This document shows positions 51,706 through 61,016 of a stretch of DNA of 64,000 bases, piece by piece (the stretch's first letter is position 1; every line of letters begins with the position of its first letter). The notes under the pieces are model-generated. The model had not been told where the DNA came from, made no database searches, and saw only the letters and a list, made by a program, of their open reading frames with translations. This DNA is from Limosilactobacillus fastidiosus (GTDB lineage Bacteria > Bacillota > Bacilli > Lactobacillales > Lactobacillaceae): the NCBI RefSeq assembly GCF_014145505.1, contig NZ_JACIUZ010000044.1, positions 62,001 through 126,000 of the forward strand, in the 5' to 3' direction. The position numbers and the translations under genes are program-made.

Positions 51706-53025
51706 TTAGATCCTTTCTTTTTGTTGATCGTATTGCTGAATGTGCTGGTAGACTAAAACGCTTCCGATAATGGTAACTATTAACTCAGTTACTGGTACTG
51801 CTGCCCAGACCCCATTAATCCCAAAGAGAAGGGGAAGGATGAAAATTAATGGTAAGAGAATGAGATAGCCACGAAGGAGTGATAAAGTAAAGGAAGCACG
51901 AGCTGAGTTAGTTGCTGTTAAAAACAGGATGAACAAGTAGTTAATAGCACTAAAGAATACACTGGTGAAATAGACGGGGAGACCAATCGCTGCAAAGTGG
52001 ACAAGTTGACTCGAGGCCTGAGTATTAAAAATGTTGATAATGGGGTATTTAAACACGATTAAGATAATAAACTCACTAAAAGCAAATATCAGAGTGATGA
52101 TTATTCCAAGCCTCAATGCTTGAGATGTATTACTGAAATGGTGTTCGCCGTATTCACGACTGGCAACCGGCTGAACTCCTAAGGCGACACCATTTGCAAT
52201 CGCAAGAACCACAATAGCGATATTTGAGATAACTCCGTAAGCGGCTACCGCATAGTTGTTTGCTAGTATTAGAAGAACGTGATTAAAGAAGAATACACTA
52301 ACCCCCGTACTGAGTTCATTCAAAGCTGCCGCCACGCCTAAACGGGCTGAACCAATAATTGGCTTCAAAGAGGGGTAAACCAAATGAAGGTGAAGTCGCC
52401 GTTTATTAAAACGTCGGTGAAATGATAGAATCACAAGACTGATGGCTGGTGAAAAAATAACCGCTAAGGCTGCTCCTTCCATTTTAAGGCCCAGACCAAA
52501 GATAAAGAACCAGTCAATGATAATCACCGATGTTGTTTCAATTACCGTTGCTAACATGGTTAAAGTCGGATTACCATCATTGCGAATAAAGTTAATACTA
52601 ATGTAGTTACACATTACAAACGGACCACACCAAGCAACAATTCGTACATAGGTAATTGCTAACTCTTTCGTTGCATTATTGGCCCCAAGTAAATCAACAA
52701 TGCTAACTGAAAACAAATCAATTAGGAGTGCAAGAATAATTCCGAATACAGCTGCCGAAATCATTAATGAACTATATAGTGATTCGATGCGCTCGGGGTG
52801 GAGGATCTTATTTAGAGAAAAGATAGTTGCACCACCAACTCCGAGGAGCAGTCCCAAAGCATTAAAAAAGTTAAAGATGGGTAGAGCTAAATTAAGAGTA
52901 GTCAGTCCTAAGGCACCAGCGGCAATCGAAATAAATAGGGTATCAATTAGAACATAAATTGATGTTCCTAACATGGCAATAATATTTCGACTAACGTAGT
53001 GAAAAACTTCCCTTGTAATTGACAA
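51706..53025 (-). CDS. MATE family efflux transporter
   Basis: TTG start at 53025 with CTGGAGG eight bases upstream. The 439-residue protein has about twelve hydrophobic segments and MATE landmarks (MLGTSIYVLIDTLFISIAAG, LNLALPIFNFFNALGLLLGVGGA, GVALGVQPVASREYGEHHF). MATE proteins export cationic drugs or metabolites using sodium or proton gradients. Substrate unknown. A structured leader with a duplicated ribosome site precedes it and may sense a ligand. Confidence 0.9.
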   Translation of the reverse strand: MSITREVFHYVSRNIIAMLGTSIYVLIDTLFISIAAGALGLTTLNLALPIFNFFNALGLLLGVGGATIFSLNKILHPERIESLYSSLMISAAVFGIILALLIDLFSVSIVDLLGANNATKELAITYVRIVAWCGPFVMCNYISINFIRNDGNPTLTMLATVIETTSVIIIDWFFIFGLGLKMEGAALAVIFSPAISLVILSFHRRFNKRRLHLHLVYPSLKPIIGSARLGVAAALNELSTGVSVFFFNHVLLILANNYAVAAYGVISNIAIVVLAIANGVALGVQPVASREYGEHHFSNTSQALRLGIIITLIFAFSEFIILIVFKYPIINIFNTQASSQLVHFAAIGLPVYFTSVFFSAINYLFILFLTATNSARASFTLSLLRGYLILLPLIFILPLLFGINGVWAAVPVTELIVTIIGSVLVYQHIQQYDQQKERI

Positions 53026-53130
53026 AGATAAAACCTCCAGATCGACTTTCCATCCTCCAGAAGACTGGACGCCTGTTTGGAAAGTAAATGTAATTTATGA
53101 CAAAACCCGGCGATTTTGTGGTTCCTATTT
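53026..53130 (-). promoter_or_regulatory. Riboswitch-like leader of the MATE gene
   Basis: On the minus strand: hairpin CAAAA-TCGCCGGG-TTTTG (53118-53101) whose loop CGCC (53112-53109) can pair with GGCG at 53073-53070; then a two-part stem ACTTTCC/GGAAAGT (53085-53045) enclosing TCCAG/CTGGA. CTGGAGG occurs twice, at 53060-53054 (inside the stem) and 53040-53034 (the true ribosome site), so TCCAG could pair with either. It fits no riboswitch class I know. Confidence 0.5.
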
Positions 53131-53183
53131 CATTAATATTATCTTAGCAAATTCGATTACGCGATAACAGGATGGATTAGTAG

Positions 53184-53594
53184 TTAAATTAAAATGCCGT
53201 TGAGGTGATCGACTTCATGCTGGACAATTTCTGCTGGTAAGTCTGAGAGCTGAAGAGATTGGAGTTGCCATTCTTGGTTATAAAAAGTGACCTTAATTTG
53301 ACGGTAGCGGGTAACTGGTTTCTTGCCTTGAAGAGAAAGGCAGCCTTCTTCTGTTTGGTAAGGAATACGCTTTTGAGTAATTTGTGGATTGTACATTACG
53401 ACATTAAATGGACCTAAAGTGGCGATAATAACGGCCTTATTAATACCAATCATATTAGCAGCCATTCCGATGCACTCGTTTTGGTGGGTTTTTAGTGTGT
53501 CCTGCAGATCAATTCCGATATTGAGATCTTGCTTGGTGGCAGGAATAGCTTGCTGTTGTAAAAAAGATTGGTCATAGTTAATTGGCTTGATCAT
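53184..53594 (-). CDS. def: Peptide deformylase homologue with altered motif 1
   Basis: A 136-residue PDF-family protein. Motif 2 is EEGCLSL (metal ligand Cys85) and motif 3 QHEVDHLNG (His126, Glu127, His130). Motif 1, normally GxGxAAxQ, reads GMAANMIG, with Asn47 where the oxyanion-stabilising Gln is expected. Metal binding seems intact but deformylation may be weak or directed at other substrates. A second, canonical deformylase is expected elsewhere. Starts with ATG at 53594 and GGAGA upstream. Confidence 0.85.
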   Translation of the reverse strand: MIKPINYDQSFLQQQAIPATKQDLNIGIDLQDTLKTHQNECIGMAANMIGINKAVIIATLGPFNVVMYNPQITQKRIPYQTEEGCLSLQGKKPVTRYRQIKVTFYNQEWQLQSLQLSDLPAEIVQHEVDHLNGILI

Positions 53595-53644
53595 ATTTAT
53601 ATCTCCTATGATTTTATAAGTTTGAAGTTGTATAGTAATAATTT

Positions 53645-53680
53645 GAGGCTGGGAAAAATGATTTACGTTTCCCAGCCTCT
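53645..53680. terminator. Terminator of yidC (bidirectional form)
   Basis: AGGCTGGGAAA / TTTCCCAGCCT with T-rich flanks, immediately after the yidC stop on the minus strand. Confidence 0.85.
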
Positions 53681-53686
53681 TTAGTT

Positions 53687-54655
53687 TTAATTATTATTTT
53701 TGTGGTGTTGTTGCTTACCAGCATTTCGTTGCCGATTAGTTTGTTTTGGTGTATTTGAAGATAATGGGGCAGCAGATTTCTTTAACTGGTCGATTGCTGC
53801 AGAAACGTTATCATTTGTTTTGGCATTTGAACTGCTAGTCTTTAGAGTATGCGGAACCTTAACCGGGTTCTTTTTTGTTTCTTCAGCAATTTGCTTTCTG
53901 ATTCGTGGGCGATAGGCGTTAATCATTAGGGTTTGAAGAATAGCAAATAGTCCCCCGATGAAGAAGTAGAGCCCTAAACCAGCAGATGAAGTTAATGAAA
54001 TAAAGAAAGTCATAAATGGACTTAACCAGATTGCCATTTTCATTTGTTTCTTCTGTTCTTCCGGAACCCCAATTAGACCAAGGTAACTTTGGACAGCATA
54101 AGCAATGAAAGAAAGGACTGCGAAGAGAATGCTTGGTTTCCCTAGTGCAATGCCCATGAATGTTGCATGGTAGAGATCTGGTGAATACCGAATTGCGGCG
54201 TAAAGAGCGGCGAAAACCGGGAATTGAATTAATAATGGTAAACAACCAATTCCGCCAGTTAGGCTAACGTTATTTTCCCGATACACAGCCATCATTTGAG
54301 AACCAACAGCAGCTTGTTCTTCTGGAGTCTTGGCTTCACGTTGCTTCTTTTGCAGCTCCTTTAATAATGGTTGGATCTTAGCCATCTTTTCTTGCATAAT
54401 GGTTGACTTTTTCATTTGTGAGAACATTACTGGTAGTAAGATTGTTCGTACCACCACAACAATTACAATGATTGCCCAACCATAATTGTTTCCGAGATGA
54501 CTAGCAAGCCATTCCATTAAATGTTGCATTGGCTTTGCTAGGTAAGTGTATGTCAGACCGTATGGTTTACCGGACTTTGTTGTTCTTACACAGCCTGTCA
54601 GTAGTAGTAGGGCAACAGTTAATAGTCCTGCTACCGAAAGTCGTTTTCGTTTCAT
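53687..54655 (-). CDS. yidC: Membrane protein insertase YidC (lipoprotein type)
   Basis: A 322-residue YidC/OxaA insertase. The signal peptide ends in LTGC, giving a lipidated Cys22. Five membrane segments follow, with YGWAIIVIVVVVRTILLPVM (including the hydrophilic-groove Arg), LLIQFPVFAALYAAI, ILFAVLSFIAYAVQSYLG and LGLYFFIGGLFAILQTLM. The C-terminal tail is basic and Asn/Gln-rich, as in ribosome-binding tails. It inserts membrane proteins alone or with Sec. Acylphosphatase lies just upstream. Confidence 0.95.
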   Translation of the reverse strand: MKRKRLSVAGLLTVALLLLTGCVRTTKSGKPYGLTYTYLAKPMQHLMEWLASHLGNNYGWAIIVIVVVVRTILLPVMFSQMKKSTIMQEKMAKIQPLLKELQKKQREAKTPEEQAAVGSQMMAVYRENNVSLTGGIGCLPLLIQFPVFAALYAAIRYSPDLYHATFMGIALGKPSILFAVLSFIAYAVQSYLGLIGVPEEQKKQMKMAIWLSPFMTFFISLTSSAGLGLYFFIGGLFAILQTLMINAYRPRIRKQIAEETKKNPVKVPHTLKTSSSNAKTNDNVSAAIDQLKKSAAPLSSNTPKQTNRQRNAGKQQHHKNNN

Positions 54656-54752
54656 TAAGATACTCCCTTAGTATATTTAAGATAATTATTGATTAATATA
54701 AAACAGTACATATCTTAACATTAAATCCACTAGCAATTCTACTGCTTTAATG

Positions 54753-55028
54753 CTATTTGATTACAAAAAGTTGGTATTGAGCTGTTGGCAAATCTCTGAC
54801 TTCTAGTTTAGAAACTTTGGAAAATGGTGTTGGTCCCTTTTTAATTAGACTGATAAATTTATTAAGGCTATTTTGGTTTCCTTCGGCAATAATTTTAACG
54901 GTACCATTAGGGAGATTTTGAACGCTACCGGTTATATTAAGTTGGGTAGCGATCTGCATAGTTCCGTAGCGGAAGCCAACTCCCTGAACTTGACCATGAG
55001 CAATTATTTCAAAACATTGAACTGTCAT
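54753..55028 (-). CDS. acyP: Acylphosphatase
   Basis: A 91-residue acylphosphatase with catalytic Arg20 (GQVQGVGFRYGT) and Asn38 (VQNLPNGTVKI). It hydrolyses acyl phosphates such as 1,3-bisphosphoglycerate or acetyl phosphate. Full length. Divergent from the rRNA methyltransferase gene at 55123, with which it is frequently adjacent in Firmicutes. Confidence 0.95.
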   Translation of the reverse strand: MTVQCFEIIAHGQVQGVGFRYGTMQIATQLNITGSVQNLPNGTVKIIAEGNQNSLNKFISLIKKGPTPFSKVSKLEVRDLPTAQYQLFVIK

Positions 55029-55122
55029 ATATTACTATCATCCTTAAAAACTATAGAAATTATTAACATTATTGTACACTATAATCATGGTATAATTAAT
55101 CAAAAGAGGAGACGACAATTAA

Positions 55123-55899
55123 ATGGAGAAACTTACGTCGATTCATAATCAACACGTAAAAAATTGGAAAAAATTACAAACAAAGAAGTATCGTCGCCAA
55201 ACAGGAACATACTTGCTAGATGGTTGGCACTTAGTGAATGAGGCTACTCAGGCTGGAAATCATCTCTTACAATTAATTGGGACTGAGGAGCAACTTCGCG
55301 CTTACAGTGAATTACAAGAATTTAGTGATGAAACATATGAAGTTACTGAGGAAGTGATGCAACACATTACTGATACAGTTACACCGCAAGGAATTGCTGC
55401 GGTGGTTTCGTTACCTGATGCACACAAGATTCCAGACTCAAATACTTTGCGTGGGGGCTGGCTATTTCTTGATCGAGTACAAGATCCTGGTAATGTTGGA
55501 ACAATGGTTCGAACTGCTGATGCAGCAGGTTTTACTGGAGTTGTTGTGAGTCACCGTTCGGCTGATATTTTTGGCCCTAAGGTTATTCGATCAATGCAAG
55601 GTTCACAATTTCATTTAAAATTATACGAAGGAAATCTGGAAAAATGGATCGAAGACTTTAAAAAGATTAATGCCCCAGTTTATGGGACTCAACTTAACCC
55701 ACAGGCAAAAAGTTTTCGTGATGTTGAACCTGGAGAAACCTTTGCCTTAATTATGGGAAATGAGGGACAAGGAATGAGTCAGCATCTCCTTAACCAAACT
55801 ACGGATAACCTTTATATTCCAATGAGAGGACAAGCTGAGTCGCTTAATGTTGCTATTTCGGCCGGTATCTTAATGTTTCAGTTAAATAAAAATTTGTAA
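55123..55899 (+). CDS. SpoU/TrmH family RNA methyltransferase
   Basis: A 258-residue SPOUT enzyme. The N-terminal substrate-binding part (QTGTYLLDGWHLVNEA) precedes the knotted catalytic domain with motif 1 FLDRVQDPGNVGTMVRTADA, motif 2 LIMGNEGQGMS and motif 3 IPMRGQAESLNVAISAGILM. It 2'-O-methylates rRNA (RlmB/YsgA-type) or tRNA; the target is not decided. AGAGGAG precedes the ATG. Confidence 0.93.
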   Translation: MEKLTSIHNQHVKNWKKLQTKKYRRQTGTYLLDGWHLVNEATQAGNHLLQLIGTEEQLRAYSELQEFSDETYEVTEEVMQHITDTVTPQGIAAVVSLPDAHKIPDSNTLRGGWLFLDRVQDPGNVGTMVRTADAAGFTGVVVSHRSADIFGPKVIRSMQGSQFHLKLYEGNLEKWIEDFKKINAPVYGTQLNPQAKSFRDVEPGETFALIMGNEGQGMSQHLLNQTTDNLYIPMRGQAESLNVAISAGILMFQLNKNL

Positions 55900-55967
55900 T
55901 GCGTAATGATTTATTTGTTAGTATAAATCTTGTAAAATATCCTTAATAATTAGAAGAGGAGGATTAT

Positions 55968-56474
55968 ATGAAGTCAATTAATGAATGGCGAACCGATTCA
56001 GAGTATGTTTCTATTGTTAGTGATTTATTAGCTCAGCCAGGGGTTCAAAAGTTAGCTCAGTATACACAACATCATCACTCGAACCGTCTCCAACATTCGA
56101 TTGCGGTTTCATTCGATAGTTACCGAATTGCAAAACGAATGCATCTCGATTATCGGAGTGTTGCCCGCGCCGGCTTATTACATGACCTCTTTTATTATGA
56201 TTGGCGAACTACTAAATTTGACTTGGGGACTCATGCGTTTATTCATCCACGGGTAGCTTTGCGTAATGCCGAAAAACTAACAAAGCTAAACGCTAAGGAA
56301 AAAGACATAATTTTGAAGCATATGTTTGGGGCGACCCTTGCTTTACCTAAATATCGTGAAAGCTGGATCGTTTCCCTTGTGGATGATTTTGAAGCGGAGC
56401 ACGAATTCTTTAGTCCGCTGCGGGCTAAACTAGCACGTAAGATTCGAAAGCATCGCATGAAGTCTGTATGGTAG
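55968..56474 (+). CDS. HD-domain hydrolase
   Basis: A 168-residue HD-superfamily protein with HHHSNRLQHSIAVSFDSYRI, then GLLHDLFYYDW (the HD pair) and a conserved ILKHMFGATLALPKY. It resembles a Firmicutes group annotated as phosphohydrolases of unknown substrate. AGAGGAGG before the ATG. Separated by 22 bases from the HxlR gene, so possibly co-transcribed. Confidence 0.85.
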   Translation: MKSINEWRTDSEYVSIVSDLLAQPGVQKLAQYTQHHHSNRLQHSIAVSFDSYRIAKRMHLDYRSVARAGLLHDLFYYDWRTTKFDLGTHAFIHPRVALRNAEKLTKLNAKEKDIILKHMFGATLALPKYRESWIVSLVDDFEAEHEFFSPLRAKLARKIRKHRMKSVW

Positions 56475-56496
56475 TCTGTGGAAGGGAGTTGTTACT

Positions 56497-56835
56497 ATGC
56501 AACAATTAGCTGAGAAGTCAGCTAATGCTGGTAGTTGTAAGCTTTGCCCCAAATTCACCCATACTTTTTCAATTCTTGGCAAAAAATGGAATGGTTTGAT
56601 TATTGAAGCTCTTTTGGTAAAGGATACAATGCGCTTTAAGGATCTCTCCGCTAGTATTGATGGGTGTAGTGATCGGGTTCTTTGCGAACGACTGAAAGAA
56701 CTTGAGGATGAAAACATTGTTACTCGGAATACTTATAAGGGTGAAAATCGAATTGATTATTCGCTAACTAGGCGGGGCCAAGAGCTTCGTGAAGTAATGA
56801 GTACCGTTCATAAGTGGAGTGACAAGTGGAATTAA
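56497..56835 (+). CDS. HxlR-family transcriptional regulator
   Basis: A 112-residue winged-helix protein: CKLCPKFTHTFSILGKKWNG (N-terminal Cys as in redox-sensing HxlR/HypR proteins), LIIEALLVKDTMRFKDL, LCERLKELEDENIV and YSLTRRGQELREV. The N-terminal Cys pair suggests thiol or electrophile sensing. Its operator is unknown. It precedes the pheS T-box leader. Confidence 0.92.
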   Translation: MQQLAEKSANAGSCKLCPKFTHTFSILGKKWNGLIIEALLVKDTMRFKDLSASIDGCSDRVLCERLKELEDENIVTRNTYKGENRIDYSLTRRGQELREVMSTVHKWSDKWN

Positions 56836-56842
56836 TTTATCC

Positions 56843-56871
56843 TTGACCTGATAACGGTGCTTAGCTACAAT
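56843..56871 (+). promoter_or_regulatory. pheST promoter
   Basis: TTGACC (56843-56848), 17-base spacer, TACAAT (56866-56871). Confidence 0.75.
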
Positions 56872-56877
56872 AGTCTG

Positions 56878-57096
56878 TGATATTAAAAGTGTTGATGGAA
56901 ACTAGTACCTGGGTGTAGCTGTTAGAGAGCCGCTATGATTCTGCAATTAGTGGTCAGTGAGTACGGGGAATTTCATTTCCGGAGCTGGTATGTAATGATA
57001 TTCCGGTTGATCGCCGTTATTGATTTTGAGTGTGCATTGTATGCAAACTAGGGTGGTACCGCGAAGCCTCGTCCCTAATCGGACAGGGCTTTTTTA
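56878..57096 (+). promoter_or_regulatory. T-box leader of pheST
   Basis: A roughly 220-base leader with the T-box AGGGTGGTACCGCG at 57050-57063, a Stem I region with AGAGAGCCG, and TTC (phenylalanine) at 56972-56974 in the specifier-loop region. Terminator: GCCTCGTCC / GGACAGGGC with T run to 57096. Confidence 0.9.
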
Positions 57097-57118
57097 TTTA
57101 CTATAAAGGAGTGAAATT

Positions 57119-58165
57119 ATGGGATTAAAAGAACGACTTGCTGAACTTCGTGAAGAAGGATTGCAGGAAATTAAAGAATCAGAAGATCTGAAGAAGATCA
57201 ATCAAGTTCGGGTGAAAATGCTCGGGAAAAAAGGGCCAATCACAAACGTCCTTCGAGGAATGCGTAATTTAAGTGCTGAGGAACGGCCTAAAGTTGGTCA
57301 ATTTGCTAATAAGGTTCGTGATGAATTAAATGCCGCAATTGAAAATAAACGCGCAGAATTAGAGCAAGCTGCAATGGATGCGGAATTAGCGGCTGAAACA
57401 GTTGATGTTACCATGCCAGGTAGTCCAGTGGCACAAGGTGAACCCCATGTTATTCAACAAATCATTGATCAAGTAGTCGATCTGTTTGTTTCAATGGGCT
57501 ATGAGGTTGCCGTTGGTGATGAAGTTGAACAAGAAGTTTATAACTTTGAAAAGTTAAACTTGCCAAAGGATCACCCAGCACGTGATATGCAGGATACTTT
57601 CTACGTTACTTCATCTATTCTGATGCGGACACAAACGTCGCCAATGCAAGCACGGATGTTGGAAAAGCATGACTTTAATCAGGGACCATTAAAGATGATC
57701 TCACCAGGAAAGGTTTACCGGCGTGATACAGATGACGCTACTCACAGTCACCAATTTAACCAAATTGAAGGAATGGTTGTTGGAAAACATATTACGATGG
57801 CTGATTTAAAAGGAACCTTAAAAGTTGTTGCCCAATCCCTGTTTGGTGACAAACTTGATGTTCGTTTACGGCCTAGTTATTTCCCATTTACTGAACCATC
57901 AGTAGAAGCTGATATTACTTGCTTTAACTGTATGGGTAAGGGATGCTCCATTTGTAAACACACTGGCTGGATTGAAGTTCTCGGTGCTGGGATGGTTCAC
58001 CCAAATGTTTTACGGATGTCTGGTGTTGATCCGGAAGAATTTGGTGGATTTGCTTTTGGATTAGGTCCTGATCGGTTTGCAATGCTGAAATACGGTGTTA
58101 CTGATATTCGGAACTTCTACCAAAATGACGTTCGCTTTTTAACTCAATTTGATCGGAAAGGATAA
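57119..58165 (+). CDS. pheS: Phenylalanyl-tRNA synthetase alpha subunit
   Basis: A 348-residue class II synthetase subunit: N-terminal coiled coil ([19 protein letters not shown]), motif 2 [20 protein letters not shown], and motif 3 [36 protein letters not shown] insertion is typical of Gram-positive PheS. It forms the alpha2beta2 enzyme with PheT, five bases downstream. Controlled by the T-box leader. Confidence 0.97.
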   Translation: MGLKERLAELREEGLQEIKESEDLKKINQVRVKMLGKKGPITNVLRGMRNLSAEERPKVGQFANKVRDELNAAIENKRAELEQAAMDAELAAETVDVTMPGSPVAQGEPHVIQQIIDQVVDLFVSMGYEVAVGDEVEQEVYNFEKLNLPKDHPARDMQDTFYVTSSILMRTQTSPMQARMLEKHDFNQGPLKMISPGKVYRRDTDDATHSHQFNQIEGMVVGKHITMADLKGTLKVVAQSLFGDKLDVRLRPSYFPFTEPSVEADITCFNCMGKGCSICKHTGWIEVLGAGMVHPNVLRMSGVDPEEFGGFAFGLGPDRFAMLKYGVTDIRNFYQNDVRFLTQFDRKG

Positions 58166-58170
58166 CGGCA

Positions 58171-60588
58171 ATGAAAGTTTCATATAATTGGTTAAATGAA
58201 TATTTAGACCTTGATGTTGCACCACGCGATCTTGCCGAAAAGATCGCGCGGACATCAGTTGATATTAATGATGTTTACTCTTTAAGTGATGGCTTAAAGA
58301 AGTTAGTGGTTGGGAAAGTTGAAACCTGTGAACCACATCCTGATTCAGATCACTTACATGTTTGTTTAGTAAATGTTGGTGAGGAAGAGCCACTTCAGAT
58401 TGTTTGTGGTGCGCCAAACGTTGCTGCCGGTCAAAAGGTAATCGTTGCATTGAATGGTGCCCGGATTGCTGATAATCAGAAAATTAAGCGTGGTAAAATT
58501 CGTGGTATCGAGTCAAATGGAATGCTCTGTGCATTGCAAGAAATCGGGTTTAGTGATCGGATTGCTCCTAAGGCCTATGAAGAAGGAATTTACATTCTTC
58601 CTGAAGATGCCCAACCAGGTGAGTCCGTATTTAGTTATCTGGGAATGGATGACACAATTATCGATACTGATGTTACTCCTAACCGAGGAGATATGTTAAG
58701 TATTTACGGTAACGTTAACGATATTGCTGCTTTTTATAATTTGAAGCCTCATTTTAAGGAAGTTGCGGTTGAAGAAAGTGATGATCAAGCAACCAGTGAT
58801 CTCATTAGTGCAGATGTTCCGGATGAAAAGATTGCTCCAACATACAAGTTACGTGTGATCAAGGGCGTTAAGGTTGCTGATAGTCCATTATGGCTGCAAA
58901 TCCGTCTTTGGAATTCGGGTATTCGGCCAATTAACAATGTTGTGGACGTTACAAATTATGTTCTACTTAAGTATGGTCAACCGTTGCACAGTTATGATTA
59001 TGATAAGTTGCCAAGTCATGATCTTAGTGTGCGTCATGCCCAAAAGGATGAAAAGTTTGTTACCTTGGATGATGAAGAACAGGTATTAAACGAAAACGAT
59101 ATTGTTGTGACTAGTGGAAATAAGCCAATCGCCCTTGCTGGGACAATGGGTGGTCAAGAAACAGCCGTTACAAAAGACACTACCACTGTTGCATTGGAAG
59201 CAGCTGTTTTTGATTCAGTCATGGTTCGTAAGCAGGCTCGACGTCTCGATCTTCATAGTGAATCATCGATGCGGTTTGAACGGGGAATTAATCCCGAAAC
59301 GGTTGAAACCGCACTTAATGAAGCGGCTCAATTAATTACAGAACTAGCTGGCGGAATTGTTACTCAGGGAATTGTTACAGGAAGTGAAAAACCAGCAAAG
59401 AGTAAGGAAATCGAACTTTCACTTTCAAAGATTAATCACGTTTTAGGAACTGAACTAAAGATGGAAGATGTTACTGATGTCTTCGAGCGTTTAGCATTCT
59501 CTAATAAATTAACAAGTAATGATACCCTTCTTGTTACTGTTCCAGCAAGGCGTTGGGATATTAGCTTACCTGCTGACCTCTACGAAGAAGTGGCACGGAT
59601 TTATGGTTATGATAACTTACCAGAGAGTCTACCTGTAATGACTCGTAATCATGGTGGACTTTCACCACGGCAAAAGTTTATTCGTGCTACACGTCATGAT
59701 TTTGAGGGAATGGGCTTAAATCAAGCAATTAGTTATTCATTGACAACCGTTGAAAAAGCTAAGCAATTCCAAATTGATCCGGTAGCTGAGCCAATGAAGC
59801 TGGACTTTCCAATGAGTTCTGATCACGTGGCAACACGGATGAGCATTATTAGTGGATTGTTAACTGATGTTGCTTATAATGTTTCTAGGAACGTTAATAA
59901 TGTTGCCCTTTACGAAGAAGGACGGGTATTCATTCCTCGGGGTGGTGAACGTCCAGAGGAACAAGAACATGTTGCTGGTGTCCTTACTGGACAGCTGTTG
60001 AATAATAGTTGGCACATTGCAGATCAGCCGGTCGACTTTTTCCAAGTAAAGGGAATGGTAGAACGTTACCTTCATAATATGGGAATTGCCGGGAAGATTG
60101 AATATGTGGCTGATCATTCCAGAAAAGAAATGCATCCTGGTCGAACAGCTAATATTCTGATTGCTGATGAACTAGTTGGTTTTGTTGGTCAAGTTCATCC
60201 GCAAACAGCTAAGGAATATAAGATTCCGGAAACATATGTCTTTGAACTAAATCTTGAACAACTGATGAAAGCAAAGAAAGTTGAAAATGAGTACACGCCA
60301 ATCAGTAAATTTCCAACTATTACTCGTGATATTGCCTTGTTAGTTGATACAAATGTTACTAATGAAGAAATTGTTGATCTGATTAAGAAACGTGGTGGAG
60401 CTTTCTTAAAGAGTGTTCACCTATTTGATGTTTACAGTGGAGCTCACCTTCCTGCCGGAAAGAAGTCGTTAGCGTACACGTTGACTTATCAAGATACTAA
60501 GGCAACCTTGACTGAAGATCAGGTTAACCAAGCTTTTGCTAAAGTTACAAAACGCCTTCAAGATCAATTAAAGGCTGAGATTCGTTAA
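58171..60588 (+). CDS. pheT: Phenylalanyl-tRNA synthetase beta subunit
   Basis: An 805-residue subunit: N-terminal tRNA-binding OB domain (about 40-150, VVGKVETCEPHPDSDHLHVC), B3/B4 editing domain (about 210-390, MRFERGINPETVETAL), B5, core, and the C-terminal ferredoxin-fold anticodon-binding domain (TPISKFPTITRDIALLVD). The editing site hydrolyses Tyr-tRNA-Phe. The N-terminal domain is homologous to YtpR at 29660. Confidence 0.97.
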   Translation: MKVSYNWLNEYLDLDVAPRDLAEKIARTSVDINDVYSLSDGLKKLVVGKVETCEPHPDSDHLHVCLVNVGEEEPLQIVCGAPNVAAGQKVIVALNGARIADNQKIKRGKIRGIESNGMLCALQEIGFSDRIAPKAYEEGIYILPEDAQPGESVFSYLGMDDTIIDTDVTPNRGDMLSIYGNVNDIAAFYNLKPHFKEVAVEESDDQATSDLISADVPDEKIAPTYKLRVIKGVKVADSPLWLQIRLWNSGIRPINNVVDVTNYVLLKYGQPLHSYDYDKLPSHDLSVRHAQKDEKFVTLDDEEQVLNENDIVVTSGNKPIALAGTMGGQETAVTKDTTTVALEAAVFDSVMVRKQARRLDLHSESSMRFERGINPETVETALNEAAQLITELAGGIVTQGIVTGSEKPAKSKEIELSLSKINHVLGTELKMEDVTDVFERLAFSNKLTSNDTLLVTVPARRWDISLPADLYEEVARIYGYDNLPESLPVMTRNHGGLSPRQKFIRATRHDFEGMGLNQAISYSLTTVEKAKQFQIDPVAEPMKLDFPMSSDHVATRMSIISGLLTDVAYNVSRNVNNVALYEEGRVFIPRGGERPEEQEHVAGVLTGQLLNNSWHIADQPVDFFQVKGMVERYLHNMGIAGKIEYVADHSRKEMHPGRTANILIADELVGFVGQVHPQTAKEYKIPETYVFELNLEQLMKAKKVENEYTPISKFPTITRDIALLVDTNVTNEEIVDLIKKRGGAFLKSVHLFDVYSGAHLPAGKKSLAYTLTYQDTKATLTEDQVNQAFAKVTKRLQDQLKAEIR

Positions 60589-60590
60589 TA

Positions 60591-60935
60591 ATGACTAACG
60601 ATAAACTACGGCGGCAAAATCGAGTCGTTATTATTATCTTGGTGATTCTCGCTTGTTGTGGACTAGGAATTCACCAGTATTTCAACTATGCGTTGAAGCC
60701 AGTTAATCCATCTTCAAGACGGATTGTCCATGTTGAGATTCCGAAAGGGGCAACTGATCATCAGGTTGGGTTAATTTTAAAAGCTAAACAACTAGTACGA
60801 AGTAGCTTCGTTTGTGATTATTACTTACAAACGCATAAGGAAGCTGGGGTAAAAGCTGGAACCTTTAAATTAAAAGCCGCATATTCAACACCGCAGATTG
60901 TTAAAATTTTACAAGAATCCCGTGAAAGTCGTTAA
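60591..60935 (+). CDS. Short MltG (YceG)-like membrane protein lacking the catalytic domain
   Basis: A 114-residue protein with one membrane segment (about 11-30, VVIIILVILACCGLGIHQYF) and a LysM-like region (VEIPKGATDHQVGLILKAKQ, AGTFKLKAAYSTPQIVKIL) that matches the start of MltG endolytic transglycosylases. MltG normally continues another ~230 residues with the catalytic Glu; here a stop follows and the next gene is greA, MltG's usual neighbour. It is therefore a natural truncation or a specialised stub. It begins two bases after pheT. Confidence 0.65.
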   Translation: MTNDKLRRQNRVVIIILVILACCGLGIHQYFNYALKPVNPSSRRIVHVEIPKGATDHQVGLILKAKQLVRSSFVCDYYLQTHKEAGVKAGTFKLKAAYSTPQIVKILQESRESR

Positions 60936-61016
60936 AATTATTTTAGAATAATCATTTACAATTACTTAAACAAATGGTAATTTACCAGTGGATACAAGAT
61001 AGGAGTGTATAATTAA

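Noticed and set aside
58291-58500. Similarity between ytpR (29660) and the start of pheT as a recent duplication
   Set aside because: Both carry the same ancient tRNA-binding OB domain; this relation is general in Firmicutes and not a local event.
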